41,818 nt of DNA from NCBI RefSeq assembly GCF_012641335.1, contig NZ_JABAID010000025.1:1-41818 (forward strand). Reading direction: 5' to 3'. Both the position numbers and the translations under genes were made by a program. This stretch comes from Novosphingobium sp. ERN07 (GTDB lineage: Bacteria > Pseudomonadota > Alphaproteobacteria > Sphingomonadales > Sphingomonadaceae). Below are positions 32,393 through 40,614 of this stretch, in pieces (position 1 is the first letter of the stretch; every line of letters starts with the position of its first letter). The notes under the pieces are model-generated. The model ran no database searches. It was given only the letters and a program-made list of their open reading frames with translations, and was not told the DNA's origin.

Positions 32393-33199
32393 ATGGCCGA
32401 AGCCCCATTCCTGCTGATCGAACGCGATGGTCCCGTCGTGATCGTCACGCTTAACCGCCCCGATACGCGCAACGCCATTTCGGAAACCGCGCATAGCGAG
32501 GAAATCGCAGAGTTCTGCGCGCGCACCACGCGCGACATGAGCGTTCGCGCGGTCGTGCTGACCGGCGCGGGCAAAGCGTTTTGCGCGGGCGGAAATGTGA
32601 AGCACATGGCGGAAAAGGCCGGGATGTTCGGCGGATCACCTTTCTCGATCCGCAACCAGTATCGCACCGGCATCCAGTTGATCCCTTCTGCGCTGTATGA
32701 ACTGGAAGTGCCGGTGGTGGCTGCGGTGAACGGCCCTGCCATCGGCGCGGGGTTGGATCTTGCCTGCATGGCCGACATCCGCGTGGCATCGGAAAAGGCG
32801 CTCTTTGCCGAAAGTTTCGTCAAGCTGGGCATCGTGCCCGGCGATGGCGGCGCATGGTTGCTGCCGCGCGTGATCGGCATGGCGCGCGCCAGCCTGATGA
32901 CGCTGACCGGCGATACCATCGATGCGGCCCAGGCGCTGGAATATGGCCTTGTGAGCGAAGTGGTTGCACCCGAACAGGTCTTGACGCGCGCGGTAGAAAT
33001 CGCGCGCTCGATTGCGGCGAACCCCGGCCATGCCACGCGCATGGCCAAGCGCCTGCTGCGCGAAGGGCAGGACATGAAGCTGGCCCCGCTGCTGGAACTG
33101 TCCGCCGCATACCAGGCGCTGGCGCACCATACGCAAGATCACCACGAAGCGGTCGATGCATTCCTTGAAAAGCGCGCGCCGGAGTTCAGGGATCAATGA
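32393..33199 (+). CDS. Crotonase-family enoyl-CoA hydratase/isomerase (PaaG-like)
   Basis: 268 residues. The oxyanion-hole segments are present: CAGGN (64-68) and GPAIGAGLDLA (115-124). The two catalytic glutamates of true enoyl-CoA hydratases are not. Position one is Asp122 and position two is Phe142 (AESFVKLGIVPGDGG). That arrangement, with one Asp and LGIVPGDGG...LPR, is like PaaG-type isomerases. It suggests double-bond isomerisation, or hydration by another mechanism. ATG 32393 has GAGGAAG upstream, and the protein begins where the family does, so the longer frame is rejected. It is the first gene of a plus-strand operon. Its stop overlaps the CoA-transferase ATG (ATGA). Confidence 0.9.
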   Translation: MAEAPFLLIERDGPVVIVTLNRPDTRNAISETAHSEEIAEFCARTTRDMSVRAVVLTGAGKAFCAGGNVKHMAEKAGMFGGSPFSIRNQYRTGIQLIPSALYELEVPVVAAVNGPAIGAGLDLACMADIRVASEKALFAESFVKLGIVPGDGGAWLLPRVIGMARASLMTLTGDTIDAAQALEYGLVSEVVAPEQVLTRAVEIARSIAANPGHATRMAKRLLREGQDMKLAPLLELSAAYQALAHHTQDHHEAVDAFLEKRAPEFRDQ

Positions 33200-34419
33200 T
33201 AGGCGCGCTCTCAGGGATCAAGGTGCTGGACCTGTCGCGCGTGCTGGCCGGGCCGTGGTGTTCGCAAGTGCTGGGCGATCTTGGCGCAGACGTGATCAAG
33301 GTGGAACAGCCGGGCCAGGGTGACGATACCCGCAAATGGGGGCCGCCCTTCCTTGATGATGGCAGCGGCGATTCCGCGTATTATCTGTGCGCCAATCGCA
33401 ACAAGCGCTCGGTCGCGATCAACATGGCTGACCCTGAAGGCGCAGACCTGATCCGCAGGCTGGCGGCGGATGCGGATATCGTGATCGAGAATTTTCGCGT
33501 GGGCGGACTGGCCAAATATGGGCTGGATTACGATGCCCTGCGCGCGATCAAGCCCGACCTGATCTACCTTTCGATCACCGGCTTTGGCCAGACCGGCCCT
33601 TTGCGCGACAATGGCGGGTATGACTTTCTTGTGCAGGGCATGAGCGGGCTGATGAGTGTGACCGGGTTGCCCGATGGTGAGCCGGGCGGCGGGCCGATGA
33701 AAGTGGGCATTCCGATCAGCGATCTGACCACCGGGCTTTATGCGGCGATTTCGGTTCTAGCCGCGCTGAACCATCGCCACGCCACGGGCGAAGGGCAGCG
33801 CATCGATCTGGCGTTGCTGGATACGCAAGTGTCGCTGTTGGCCAATCAGGCGTCGAACTGGATGAACGGCGGCATGGTGCCGCGCCGCTTGGGCAACCAA
33901 CACCCCAACACCGTGCCCTATCAGGATTTCGCCTGCGCCGATGGCAGTATTCTGGTGGCGCTGGGCAATGACCGGCAGTTCCGTGCGTTTACGGCGCTGA
34001 TCGGATTGCCCGAACTTGCCGACGATGATCGTTTTGCGATCAGCGGGGCGCGCAGCGTCAATCGCGATGCCCTGCTGGCGCAGATGCGCCGGGCCATCGC
34101 GCGCTGGAAATCGGACGATCTGATTGCCGCGATGGAAGCGGCCAAACTGCCGGGGGGCAAGGTCAACGAAATTCCCGACGTGCTGTTGCATCCGCAGATC
34201 GAGGCGCGCGGGCTCGTGCAAGACATGGCGCGGGCAGACGGAACGCCGTTGAAAGTGCTGGGCTTTCCCGCGCAGCTCTCCGCCTCCCCCGCCACATATC
34301 GCCATGCGCCTCCGCGTTCGGGTGAAGACACGTTTTTGGTCCTGTTTGATAAGTTAGGACTGACTCAAAATGAAGTTGAGCGTCTGGCCAAGGCTGGCGT
34401 GATTGCGGAAAGGCTGTGA
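33196..34419 (+). CDS. Class III (CaiB/BaiF) CoA-transferase
   Basis: 407 residues, standard for the family. The start LSGIKVLDLSRVLAGPWCSQVLGDLGADVIKVE is highly typical. The catalytic Asp is Asp143 in GGYDFLVQG, and the C-terminal domain ends with the usual HAPPRSGEDT region. The family moves CoA between carboxylic acids through an aspartyl-CoA intermediate. BaiF/BaiK members do this on bile acids, others on carnitine, succinate/benzylsuccinate or oxalate. Here it offers an ATP-saving alternative to the ligase at 11300 for activating a pathway acid. It overlaps both neighbours (ATGA and TGATG), so it is tightly coupled in the operon. Confidence 0.92.
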   Translation: MIGALSGIKVLDLSRVLAGPWCSQVLGDLGADVIKVEQPGQGDDTRKWGPPFLDDGSGDSAYYLCANRNKRSVAINMADPEGADLIRRLAADADIVIENFRVGGLAKYGLDYDALRAIKPDLIYLSITGFGQTGPLRDNGGYDFLVQGMSGLMSVTGLPDGEPGGGPMKVGIPISDLTTGLYAAISVLAALNHRHATGEGQRIDLALLDTQVSLLANQASNWMNGGMVPRRLGNQHPNTVPYQDFACADGSILVALGNDRQFRAFTALIGLPELADDDRFAISGARSVNRDALLAQMRRAIARWKSDDLIAAMEAAKLPGGKVNEIPDVLLHPQIEARGLVQDMARADGTPLKVLGFPAQLSASPATYRHAPPRSGEDTFLVLFDKLGLTQNEVERLAKAGVIAERL

Positions 34420-35855
34420 TGAAGGGCGCGAATTACATCGACGGGCGCTGGGTTGAAGGTGCCGTGCCGTTCGAAACGGTGAACCCTTCGGACCTTGACG
34501 AAACGGTCGGCAGCTACACCAAGGTTGGCGAGGCAGAGGTGCGCGCGGCAATGGCAGCGGCCCGCCGCGCCCAGCCCGCATGGGGGGCATTCAACATGCA
34601 GTCGCGGGCCGATATTCTCTACAAGGCGGCAGACCTGATCAAAGCGCGCGCAAAGGACATCGGCCTGCTGCTCAGCCGCGAAGAGGGCAAGACTCTGCCC
34701 GAAGGTGTGGGCGAAGCGCTGCGCGCGGCGCAGTGCTTTCAATATGCCGCTGGCGATGGGGTGCGCGCGCAGGGCGAATGGTACAATTCGATGCGCGATG
34801 GCTTCAACGTGCTGGTCACGCGCGAACCGGTGGGCGTGGTGGCCGCGATCACGCCGTGGAACTTCCCGATTGCGCTGCCTTCGTGGAAAGTGGCGGGCGC
34901 GCTGGCCTATGGCAATTCGGTGGTGCTCAAACCCAGCAGCTTCGTGCCGGGCTGCGCGGTTATGCTGGCGCAAATCCTGGAAGAAGCGGGCGTGCCTGCG
35001 GGCGTGTTCAATCTGGTGATGGGTGATGGCCGCGCGACGGGCAACGTGATGATCGATGAGGCCGATGCGCTGACCTTTACCGGCGGCACCGCCACCGGCC
35101 GCACTGTTCTGGCCCGCGCGGCTGAAACGATGACCAAGTGCCAACTTGAACTGGGTGGCAAAAATGCGCTGGTCGTGCTGGACGATGCGGACCTTGATCT
35201 GGCCGTCGAAATCGCCAGCAATGGTGCGTGGATCCAGACCGGACAGCGCTGCACTGGCACCGAACGCCTGATCGTGACGCGCGGCATCCATGACGCTTTT
35301 GTCGAACGCATGGCCAGGATTGCGGGCAGCTATCGCGTGGGTCACGCGCTGGATGCCGATACCCAGATCGGCGCGGTCGCCAACGTGCAGCAATTCAACG
35401 AGAACCTGCAATTCGTGGCCGATGCCAAGGCCGAAGGCGCGCAAGTTGTGGCGGGCGGCGGCGCGGTAGAAGGCCGCACGCGCGGGTTGTTCATGGCACC
35501 GACTTTGCTGATCGGCACGAAAGCCGGGTGGCGTTGCAACCAGCATGAATCCTTCGGCCCGATTGCCTCTGTCATCATGGTCGAAGATCTGGACGAAGCG
35601 ATCCACGCGGCCAATGCCTGCGAATACAAGCTGTCATCGGGCATCGCCACGACCAGCCTGAAGAACGCCGAACGGTTCCGCAAGGCATCGCAGGCCGGCA
35701 TGGTCACGGTAAACACGCCCACAGCGGGGCTTGAATATCACGTCCCCCTCGGCGGGCGGGCACCATCGGGATACGGCCCGCGCGAGACAGGCACTGCGAC
35801 CGCCGATTTCTTCACCGAAAGCAAGACCAGCTACATCAATCACGGCGCGATCTGA
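34419..35855 (+). CDS. NAD(P)-dependent aldehyde dehydrogenase
   Basis: 478 residues of the ALDH superfamily. Catalytic residues are Asn148 (TPWNFPIAL), Glu244 (ELGGKN) and nucleophile Cys278 (GQRCTGTERL). The family's ESFGPIAS motif is present. It resembles the succinate/alpha-ketoglutarate-semialdehyde and vanillin-type branch more than CoA-acylating enzymes. It would oxidise an aldehyde to the acid. Possible substrates include the aldehyde from the benzoylformate decarboxylase at the other end of the window, or a local pathway semialdehyde. ATG 34419 overlaps the CoA-transferase stop; a GTG one codon earlier is possible. Confidence 0.93.
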   Translation: MKGANYIDGRWVEGAVPFETVNPSDLDETVGSYTKVGEAEVRAAMAAARRAQPAWGAFNMQSRADILYKAADLIKARAKDIGLLLSREEGKTLPEGVGEALRAAQCFQYAAGDGVRAQGEWYNSMRDGFNVLVTREPVGVVAAITPWNFPIALPSWKVAGALAYGNSVVLKPSSFVPGCAVMLAQILEEAGVPAGVFNLVMGDGRATGNVMIDEADALTFTGGTATGRTVLARAAETMTKCQLELGGKNALVVLDDADLDLAVEIASNGAWIQTGQRCTGTERLIVTRGIHDAFVERMARIAGSYRVGHALDADTQIGAVANVQQFNENLQFVADAKAEGAQVVAGGGAVEGRTRGLFMAPTLLIGTKAGWRCNQHESFGPIASVIMVEDLDEAIHAANACEYKLSSGIATTSLKNAERFRKASQAGMVTVNTPTAGLEYHVPLGGRAPSGYGPRETGTATADFFTESKTSYINHGAI

Positions 35856-35875
35856 ACGCGCGGACGGAGAGAGAC

Positions 35876-36775
35876 ATGACCACAGTCGGATATATCGGCT
35901 TGGGTGCGATGGGCCTGCCACTGGCCAGGCATTTGACGCGCAAGGGCTTTGATGTGATCGCCTATGACATCGATCCGGTACGCGCCGATGCCATCGTTGA
36001 ACTGGGTGGGCGCAAGGCTTTTTTAGTAGCCGAAGCGGCGCAGGGCGTTGACGTGGTGGTCACCTGCCTGCCTGCCACACCGCATGTCGAAGCGGTGGTG
36101 CTTGGGCCTGATGGCGCGCTGGCGCAGATGACGCCGGGCACACTGCTGCTGGACATGTCGACCATTGATGCCAACGGCACCGATCGTGTTGCCAAGGCCT
36201 GCGCGGACAAGGGAGTGGCCTTCGTCGATAGCCCCATCGGTCGCCTCGTGCTTCATGCCGAACGGGGGGAATCGCTGTTCATGGTGGGGGCCAGCGATGC
36301 TGATTTCGCGCGGGTCGAACCGCTGCTGCGCGCGATGGGCAAGGACATCATGCGCTGCGGAGGTCAGGGCATGGGCAGCCGGATGAAGCTGGTGAACAAC
36401 TTCCTGCTGCTGACCATCGCGCAAGTCAGTGCCGAGGCGGTGGCGCTGGGCACGCGGCTGGGCCTTGATATCGATACGATCCTTGAAGTGACCGGCAGCA
36501 CCACTGCGCAGAACGGGCAGTTGCACACGCTGATGGTCAACAAGGTGCTGAAAGGCGATACCGTGCCGGGCTTTACCATCGACCTTGCGTTCAAGGATAT
36601 GACGCTGGCGATGACCGCAGCGGCAGAGAACCGCATGGGCCTGCCAGTGGGTGCAGCGGCGCACGCCGTCTATGGCGGGGCGCGGGCGGTGCCGGAGTTT
36701 GCGACAAAGGACTATTCGGCGCTGCTCGAATGGGCCTGCCGCAACGCTGCTATCGATACGCCGCGCACGGCCTAA
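35876..36775 (+). CDS. 3-hydroxyisobutyrate-dehydrogenase family, YihU-like
   Basis: 299 residues of the beta-hydroxyacid dehydrogenase family. The Rossmann motif is GLGAMG (8-13). Catalytic Lys171 sits in MKLVNN with Asn174. The substrate loop reads DSPIGR (Arg123) instead of the DAPVSGG of true 3-hydroxyisobutyrate dehydrogenases. In this and in length it matches sulfolactaldehyde reductase YihU. The residue aligned with YihU Ser178 is Leu, so the substrate is probably another short anionic hydroxyacid or aldehyde. GGAGAG precedes the ATG. It closes the operon crotonase, CoA-transferase, ALDH, dehydrogenase and is followed by a hairpin terminator. Confidence 0.88.
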   Translation: MTTVGYIGLGAMGLPLARHLTRKGFDVIAYDIDPVRADAIVELGGRKAFLVAEAAQGVDVVVTCLPATPHVEAVVLGPDGALAQMTPGTLLLDMSTIDANGTDRVAKACADKGVAFVDSPIGRLVLHAERGESLFMVGASDADFARVEPLLRAMGKDIMRCGGQGMGSRMKLVNNFLLLTIAQVSAEAVALGTRLGLDIDTILEVTGSTTAQNGQLHTLMVNKVLKGDTVPGFTIDLAFKDMTLAMTAAAENRMGLPVGAAAHAVYGGARAVPEFATKDYSALLEWACRNAAIDTPRTA

Positions 36776-36782
36776 ACCGCGA

Positions 36783-36821
36783 GGCGGGCCGGTGACGATG
36801 CCCGTCGCCACGCCCGCCTTT
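36783..36821 (+). terminator. Hairpin terminator after the YihU-like gene
   Basis: An outer 7-bp stem GGCGGGC/GCCCGCC encloses an inner stem of about seven pairs (GGTGACG/CGTCGCC, one G-T pair) separated by a small internal loop. TTT follows on the plus strand. It lies in the 55-base gap between convergent genes. The short T run makes it a moderate terminator. Confidence 0.55.
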
Positions 36822-36830
36822 CAGCATCGA

Positions 36831-37685
36831 TCAATCGACCGCGATCTGGCGGGCAAGATCTGGCATGATCGGCGGGGTCTGGTCCTGCAGGAATCTGATG
36901 CGGCCTGCGATGATCTGCTCGCTCATCTCTGGCTGGCTATGCACCCAGAATTTGTTTTCGGCCATCTGTTCAAGGAACAGGCGGCAGCCTTCATCAAGGT
37001 CCATGCCGTAATCGCGCATCATTTCGAACATGGCACGGCGGTGGTTGGCGGCGTTGCCTGGTTCGCCCGCGCCCGCTTCCGCGTTGAAGATATTGGTGCG
37101 CATCATGCCCGGCACGATGGCCGAAACGTGGATGGGCAGGTTCTTCAGCTCCATTTCAAGATAGAGGCATTCGCTGAAAGCCTGCACCGCGTGCTTGGTG
37201 ACGGTATAGGCCGTCTGCCCCGGCATCTGCCCGAATGCGCCGACCGACGAAAGATTGCCGATCCATGCTTCCTTTCCGCTGGCGATGATGCGCGGCACGA
37301 ATGCACGCGCGCCGTGGATCACGCCGTGGACGTTGATGTTCAACGTCGCTTCCCAGCGTGCTGTGGGCACTTCCCAGGTGTTGCCAACGGTTTCGATACC
37401 GGCGTTGTTGATCAGCAGGCGCACTTCACCGTGACGATCGAACACCAGTTCGGCCAGTCGGTCGAGTTCGTCGGGCACGGAAACGTCTACCCTTGCGGCC
37501 TCTGCCTTTCCTCCGGCAGCGGTGATGGCGGCAACGGTTTCGGCAGCGGCGGCCTCGTTGATGTCGGTGACGACAACGGTCATCCCCAATGCGCCCGCAC
37601 GCCTGGCAAGGCCCGCGCCTATGCCGGATCCGGCACCAGTAATAACGGCAACGCCACCATCGAAAACGTCTTTATCCCGCGCCAT
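36831..37685 (-). CDS. Short-chain dehydrogenase/reductase
   Basis: 284 residues with classical SDR motifs: TGAGSGIG (16-23), an Asp ending strand two (VVTDI), NNAG, the catalytic Ser in NLSSVGAFG, and YTVTK. The C-terminal ~60 residues are longer than in the smallest SDRs (NIFNAEAGAGEPGNAANH onwards) and may form a substrate lid. The ATG has CGGGAGAA upstream. A near-match to the LysR-box motif seen at the crotonase promoter lies 59-75 bases before the start, so it probably belongs to the same regulon. The substrate is an unknown alcohol or ketone. Confidence 0.9.
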   Translation of the reverse strand: MARDKDVFDGGVAVITGAGSGIGAGLARRAGALGMTVVVTDINEAAAAETVAAITAAGGKAEAARVDVSVPDELDRLAELVFDRHGEVRLLINNAGIETVGNTWEVPTARWEATLNINVHGVIHGARAFVPRIIASGKEAWIGNLSSVGAFGQMPGQTAYTVTKHAVQAFSECLYLEMELKNLPIHVSAIVPGMMRTNIFNAEAGAGEPGNAANHRRAMFEMMRDYGMDLDEGCRLFLEQMAENKFWVHSQPEMSEQIIAGRIRFLQDQTPPIMPDLARQIAVD

Positions 37686-37743
37686 TGCGCTGTTCTCCCG
37701 AAAATGGCGCGCTGCTGCTGCATGGCATGGCCCGCCGATTATA

Positions 37744-37760
37744 AGTATTCACTGACTATC
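37744..37760. promoter_or_regulatory. AGTA-N9-TATC, variant LysR box before SDR
   Basis: AGTA-TTCACTGAC-TATC matches the dyads at 31408 and 32295 at the right half and at the inner TTCA(C/A)T bases, with two changes in the left half. It keeps the T-N11-A spacing. It lies 59-75 bases upstream of the minus-strand SDR start. Confidence 0.45.
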
Positions 37761-37798
37761 ATTCCGTGGCAAAGTCAGCCGCTCAAAAGCGATATCGA

Positions 37799-38194
37799 TC
37801 AGTGTGCAATCATCTGCACGTTTTCACACAGGGCGCCTTCGGGGTCGGTCGAAAAGACCACGCGCACGCCGTGATCGGCCTCTTCGCGGATCGGGCCGAC
37901 CAGTTTGCCACCACTGGCGGTAACTTTCCCGACCAGCGCGTCCAGATCTTCGACGACGAAGCCCAGAATTACCTGCTGATCGCGCGGCGCATCGCGTTCG
38001 GTAAAGTTGAACATGACCAGCGAACCGCGCGTCCAGTCACCACCGGGGGCCAGAATCACTTCGCGAAAGGGTTCGCCATCGCTGCAGCCGGCAACGCGCT
38101 GCACTACGCCATAGCCATAGACGGCCATGTAATAGGTGGCCATCGCCTCCTCATCGCGGCAGATCAGCTTGGTAAAGGTTGAAAGTGCGGTCAT
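37799..38194 (-). CDS. VOC (glyoxalase/dioxygenase-fold) protein
   Basis: 131 residues, a single vicinal-oxygen-chelate domain pair. The two repeated beta-alpha-beta-beta-beta modules start TKLICRDEEAMATYYMAVYGY and QVILGFVVEDLDALVGKVTA. The end STDPEGALCENVQ fits the family, with a Glu where the last metal ligand is usual. Functions in the family range from glyoxalase and methylmalonyl-CoA epimerase to extradiol dioxygenase and ligand binding. No specific reaction can be assigned. GGAGGAG lies upstream of the ATG. It diverges from the OYE-type gene. Confidence 0.85.
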   Translation of the reverse strand: MTALSTFTKLICRDEEAMATYYMAVYGYGVVQRVAGCSDGEPFREVILAPGGDWTRGSLVMFNFTERDAPRDQQVILGFVVEDLDALVGKVTASGGKLVGPIREEADHGVRVVFSTDPEGALCENVQMIAH

Positions 38195-38254
38195 ATTGAA
38201 ATGCTCCTCCGTCCCGGCCTGACAGGTTATGCACGGACTAGCAGATTCCGTTGT

Positions 38255-38271
38255 AGTTATCCTTGATTATC
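38255..38271. promoter_or_regulatory. Weak fourth LysR-box-like site
   Basis: AGTT-ATCCTTGAT-TATC retains only the right half TATC and the spacing. It lies in the divergent region between the VOC gene and the OYE-type gene. It is a low-confidence extension of the motif family. Confidence 0.25.
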
Positions 38272-38275
38272 GTAG

Positions 38276-38292
38276 ATCAATCGCGCATTGAT
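38276..38292. promoter_or_regulatory. Inverted repeat ATCAAT-CGCGC-ATTGAT
   Basis: A perfect 6-5-6 dyad overlaps a second partial one (CATTG-ATTACG-CAATG, 38286-38301). It is in the 257-base space between the divergent VOC and OYE-type genes. It is a candidate operator for an unidentified regulator. Confidence 0.5.
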
Positions 38293-38451
38293 TACGCAAT
38301 GACAAGCTGAAAGGCGCATTGAGAGGATAAATGCGGGTGAATCCGCGCGAATGGCTTGACGTGGGTCATTCCGATGAAACGCACCTCCCCCTCAACGATG
38401 TGTCGGCCAACAAAGCCATCATCCGGCAATTTTGCGAGAAAGACTGCGCCC

Positions 38452-40587
38452 GTGTTCTCCAATCTCTATCCGCACCTGCTCTCACCCGGCCGCATCGGCC
38501 CGATGGAGTTGAAAAACCGCATTGCCGTGACCGCAATGGGGGTCAGCCTTTCGGAAGATGATGGTACCGTGGGCGAACGCATGATCGCCTATCATGAAGA
38601 GCAGGCCAAGGGTGGCGCAGCGCTGATCATTTCGGGCGTTACCGGCGTGGCCTGGCCGGTCGGCGCGGTGGCGATGCAGCAGACCGCGATTTCGGATGAC
38701 AAGTTCATCCCCGGTCTGAAAGAATTGACCGACCGCGTTCACGCAAACGGCGCAAAGATCGCGGCGCAATTGCATCATGGAGGTTTCGTGGCTGCGTATA
38801 GCCATGCGCGGTGGGGGCATCCGCTGTGGGGACCAGCCGTGCCGCCTCCGCCCAAGGGCAATTTCACCGATTATTTCCTGATGGAAGAACTGGCTCCGCT
38901 GGCCGGGATGAAATCGCCGCAGCTAAAAATTCTGGAGAAGGACGACATCGCCGTTGCTGTTCGCCAGTTTGCCGAAGGCGCGCGCCGCGCCAAGCAGGCC
39001 GGGTTCGATGGCATCGAAATCCACGCAGGGCACGGCTATCTGTTGTCGTCGTTCACTTCGCCCTATACCAATTCGCGAACCGACGAATATGGCGGCAACC
39101 GCGAAAACCGGCTGCGCCTGACGCTTGAGGTGATTGCGGCGATCCGGGCCGAAGTTGGCCCCGATTACCCGGTGTGGATCAAGATCGATTGGCGCGAAGT
39201 GGGCAAGCCGGGTGGCATTACGCTGGATGATGCCATCGCCAATGCCAAAATGGTCGAAGCGGCAGGCGTCGATGCCATCACCATCACAGCCTATCACGAT
39301 ACCAGCGTTGGCAAGCTGCATTCGGAATCGAACATTCCGCATCTGGAAAACTGGAACCTTCCGGCCACTGCCGATATCCGCAAGGCGGTGAACATCCCGG
39401 TGATCGGATCGGGCCGGATCGAAGTGGACAGCGCCGAAAGCGCCATCAGCAAAGGCGAAGCTGATTTTATCGCGATGGGCCGCAAATTGCTGGCCGACCC
39501 GCATCTCCCGCGCAAGTTGACCGAAGGGCAGACCGAAAAAGTGCGCCCTTGCGTCTATTGCTACACCTGCGTTTCGGCCATCTACATGGGCGAACCGGCA
39601 CGCTGTGCGGTGAACGCGGGGCTTGGCTTTGAATTTGAAGCCGAACCGGCAGCGGCAGGAGCGAAGCCGAAGCACGTCGCCGTCATCGGCGGCGGGCCGG
39701 GCGGCATGGAATCCGCGCGCAGGCTGGCCGCGCTGGGCCACAACGTGACGCTGCTGGAAAAATCGGATCGTCTGGGCGGCACGCTGCGCTTTGCCAGCCT
39801 TGCCTATGAACCCAACGAACGCATTCTCGAATGGCTGCGGCGCGAGGTAAAGGAAGCGGGCATCGAAGTGCGTCTGTCCACGGTGGCTACGCCCGAACTG
39901 CTGCGCGCGATGAAGGTGGACGCCGTGATCGTTGCCACGGGGGCCACGCGCGGGATGCCGCCGATTGCCGGGGGCGATCAGGATCACGTCTATTCGGGCG
40001 ATGACATGCGCCGGATGATGCTGGGCGAAAGCTCTGACGAGTTGAAGCGCAAGACCGGCCTGTTCACGCGCCTTGCCACCAAAGTCGGCGCGGCCACCGG
40101 GGCCACCGCCAATCTGGCGCTGGTGCGCAAGGCCACGCACGCATGGATGCCGCTGGCCGATACGGTCACCATCATCGGTGGCGAACTGGTTGGCCTCGAA
40201 CTTGCCGAATTCCTCAGCGAACGTGGGCGAACCGTCAACGTCATCGAAGAAGCGCCGCGTCTTGGCAAGGGGCTTACGCTGGTGCGTCGTATGCGCCTGC
40301 TGGCCGAACTGAGCGAACATGGCGTCGGCCTGCACGGCGGCGTGAGCGGGATCGAGATCGGCACCGACAGCGTGAGCTTTACCGACATGTCCGGCGTGCG
40401 CCAGACAGTGCCTGGCGGAAACGTGATCGTGGCAAAAGGCGCGGAAGGCGACCTGTCGCTGGCCGATGCGCTCAGTGCAGAAGGCTTTGCCGTCCATGCC
40501 ATCGGTGATGCCACCGGCGTCGGCTATATCGAAGGCGCAATGCGCGGCGCGCGCAATGCGGTGCGCGCCGTGGCGCAGGCTGCCTGA
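38452..40587 (+). CDS. OYE/2,4-dienoyl-CoA-reductase-type FMN/Fe-S/FAD enzyme
   Basis: 711 residues from GTG 38452. The first ~350 form the FMN barrel (SPGRIGPMELKNRI, AQLHHGGF, EIHAGHGYLLSSFTSPYTN). A four-Cys [4Fe-4S] cluster follows at Cys367, 370, 373 and 385. The remainder binds FAD and NAD(P)H (VAVIGGGPGGMESAR and VTIIGGELVGLELAE). This is the layout of 2,4-dienoyl-CoA reductase, 2-enoate reductase and the bile-acid enzymes BaiCD/BaiH. It reduces, or in reverse introduces, a C=C bond conjugated to a carbonyl. GTG 38452 fits where the family starts. In-frame ATGs at 38374 and 38398 would add residues that do not look protein-like. An ATG at 38331 with an excellent ribosome site is in another frame. 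Confidence 0.9.
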   Translation: MFSNLYPHLLSPGRIGPMELKNRIAVTAMGVSLSEDDGTVGERMIAYHEEQAKGGAALIISGVTGVAWPVGAVAMQQTAISDDKFIPGLKELTDRVHANGAKIAAQLHHGGFVAAYSHARWGHPLWGPAVPPPPKGNFTDYFLMEELAPLAGMKSPQLKILEKDDIAVAVRQFAEGARRAKQAGFDGIEIHAGHGYLLSSFTSPYTNSRTDEYGGNRENRLRLTLEVIAAIRAEVGPDYPVWIKIDWREVGKPGGITLDDAIANAKMVEAAGVDAITITAYHDTSVGKLHSESNIPHLENWNLPATADIRKAVNIPVIGSGRIEVDSAESAISKGEADFIAMGRKLLADPHLPRKLTEGQTEKVRPCVYCYTCVSAIYMGEPARCAVNAGLGFEFEAEPAAAGAKPKHVAVIGGGPGGMESARRLAALGHNVTLLEKSDRLGGTLRFASLAYEPNERILEWLRREVKEAGIEVRLSTVATPELLRAMKVDAVIVATGATRGMPPIAGGDQDHVYSGDDMRRMMLGESSDELKRKTGLFTRLATKVGAATGATANLALVRKATHAWMPLADTVTIIGGELVGLELAEFLSERGRTVNVIEEAPRLGKGLTLVRRMRLLAELSEHGVGLHGGVSGIEIGTDSVSFTDMSGVRQTVPGGNVIVAKGAEGDLSLADALSAEGFAVHAIGDATGVGYIEGAMRGARNAVRAVAQAA

Positions 40588-40614
40588 CCGTATCGTGGCT
40601 TAAAGGATGACGTG

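Noticed and set aside
38923..40497. 524-codon minus-strand open frame
   Set aside because: Antisense shadow of the OYE-type flavoenzyme.
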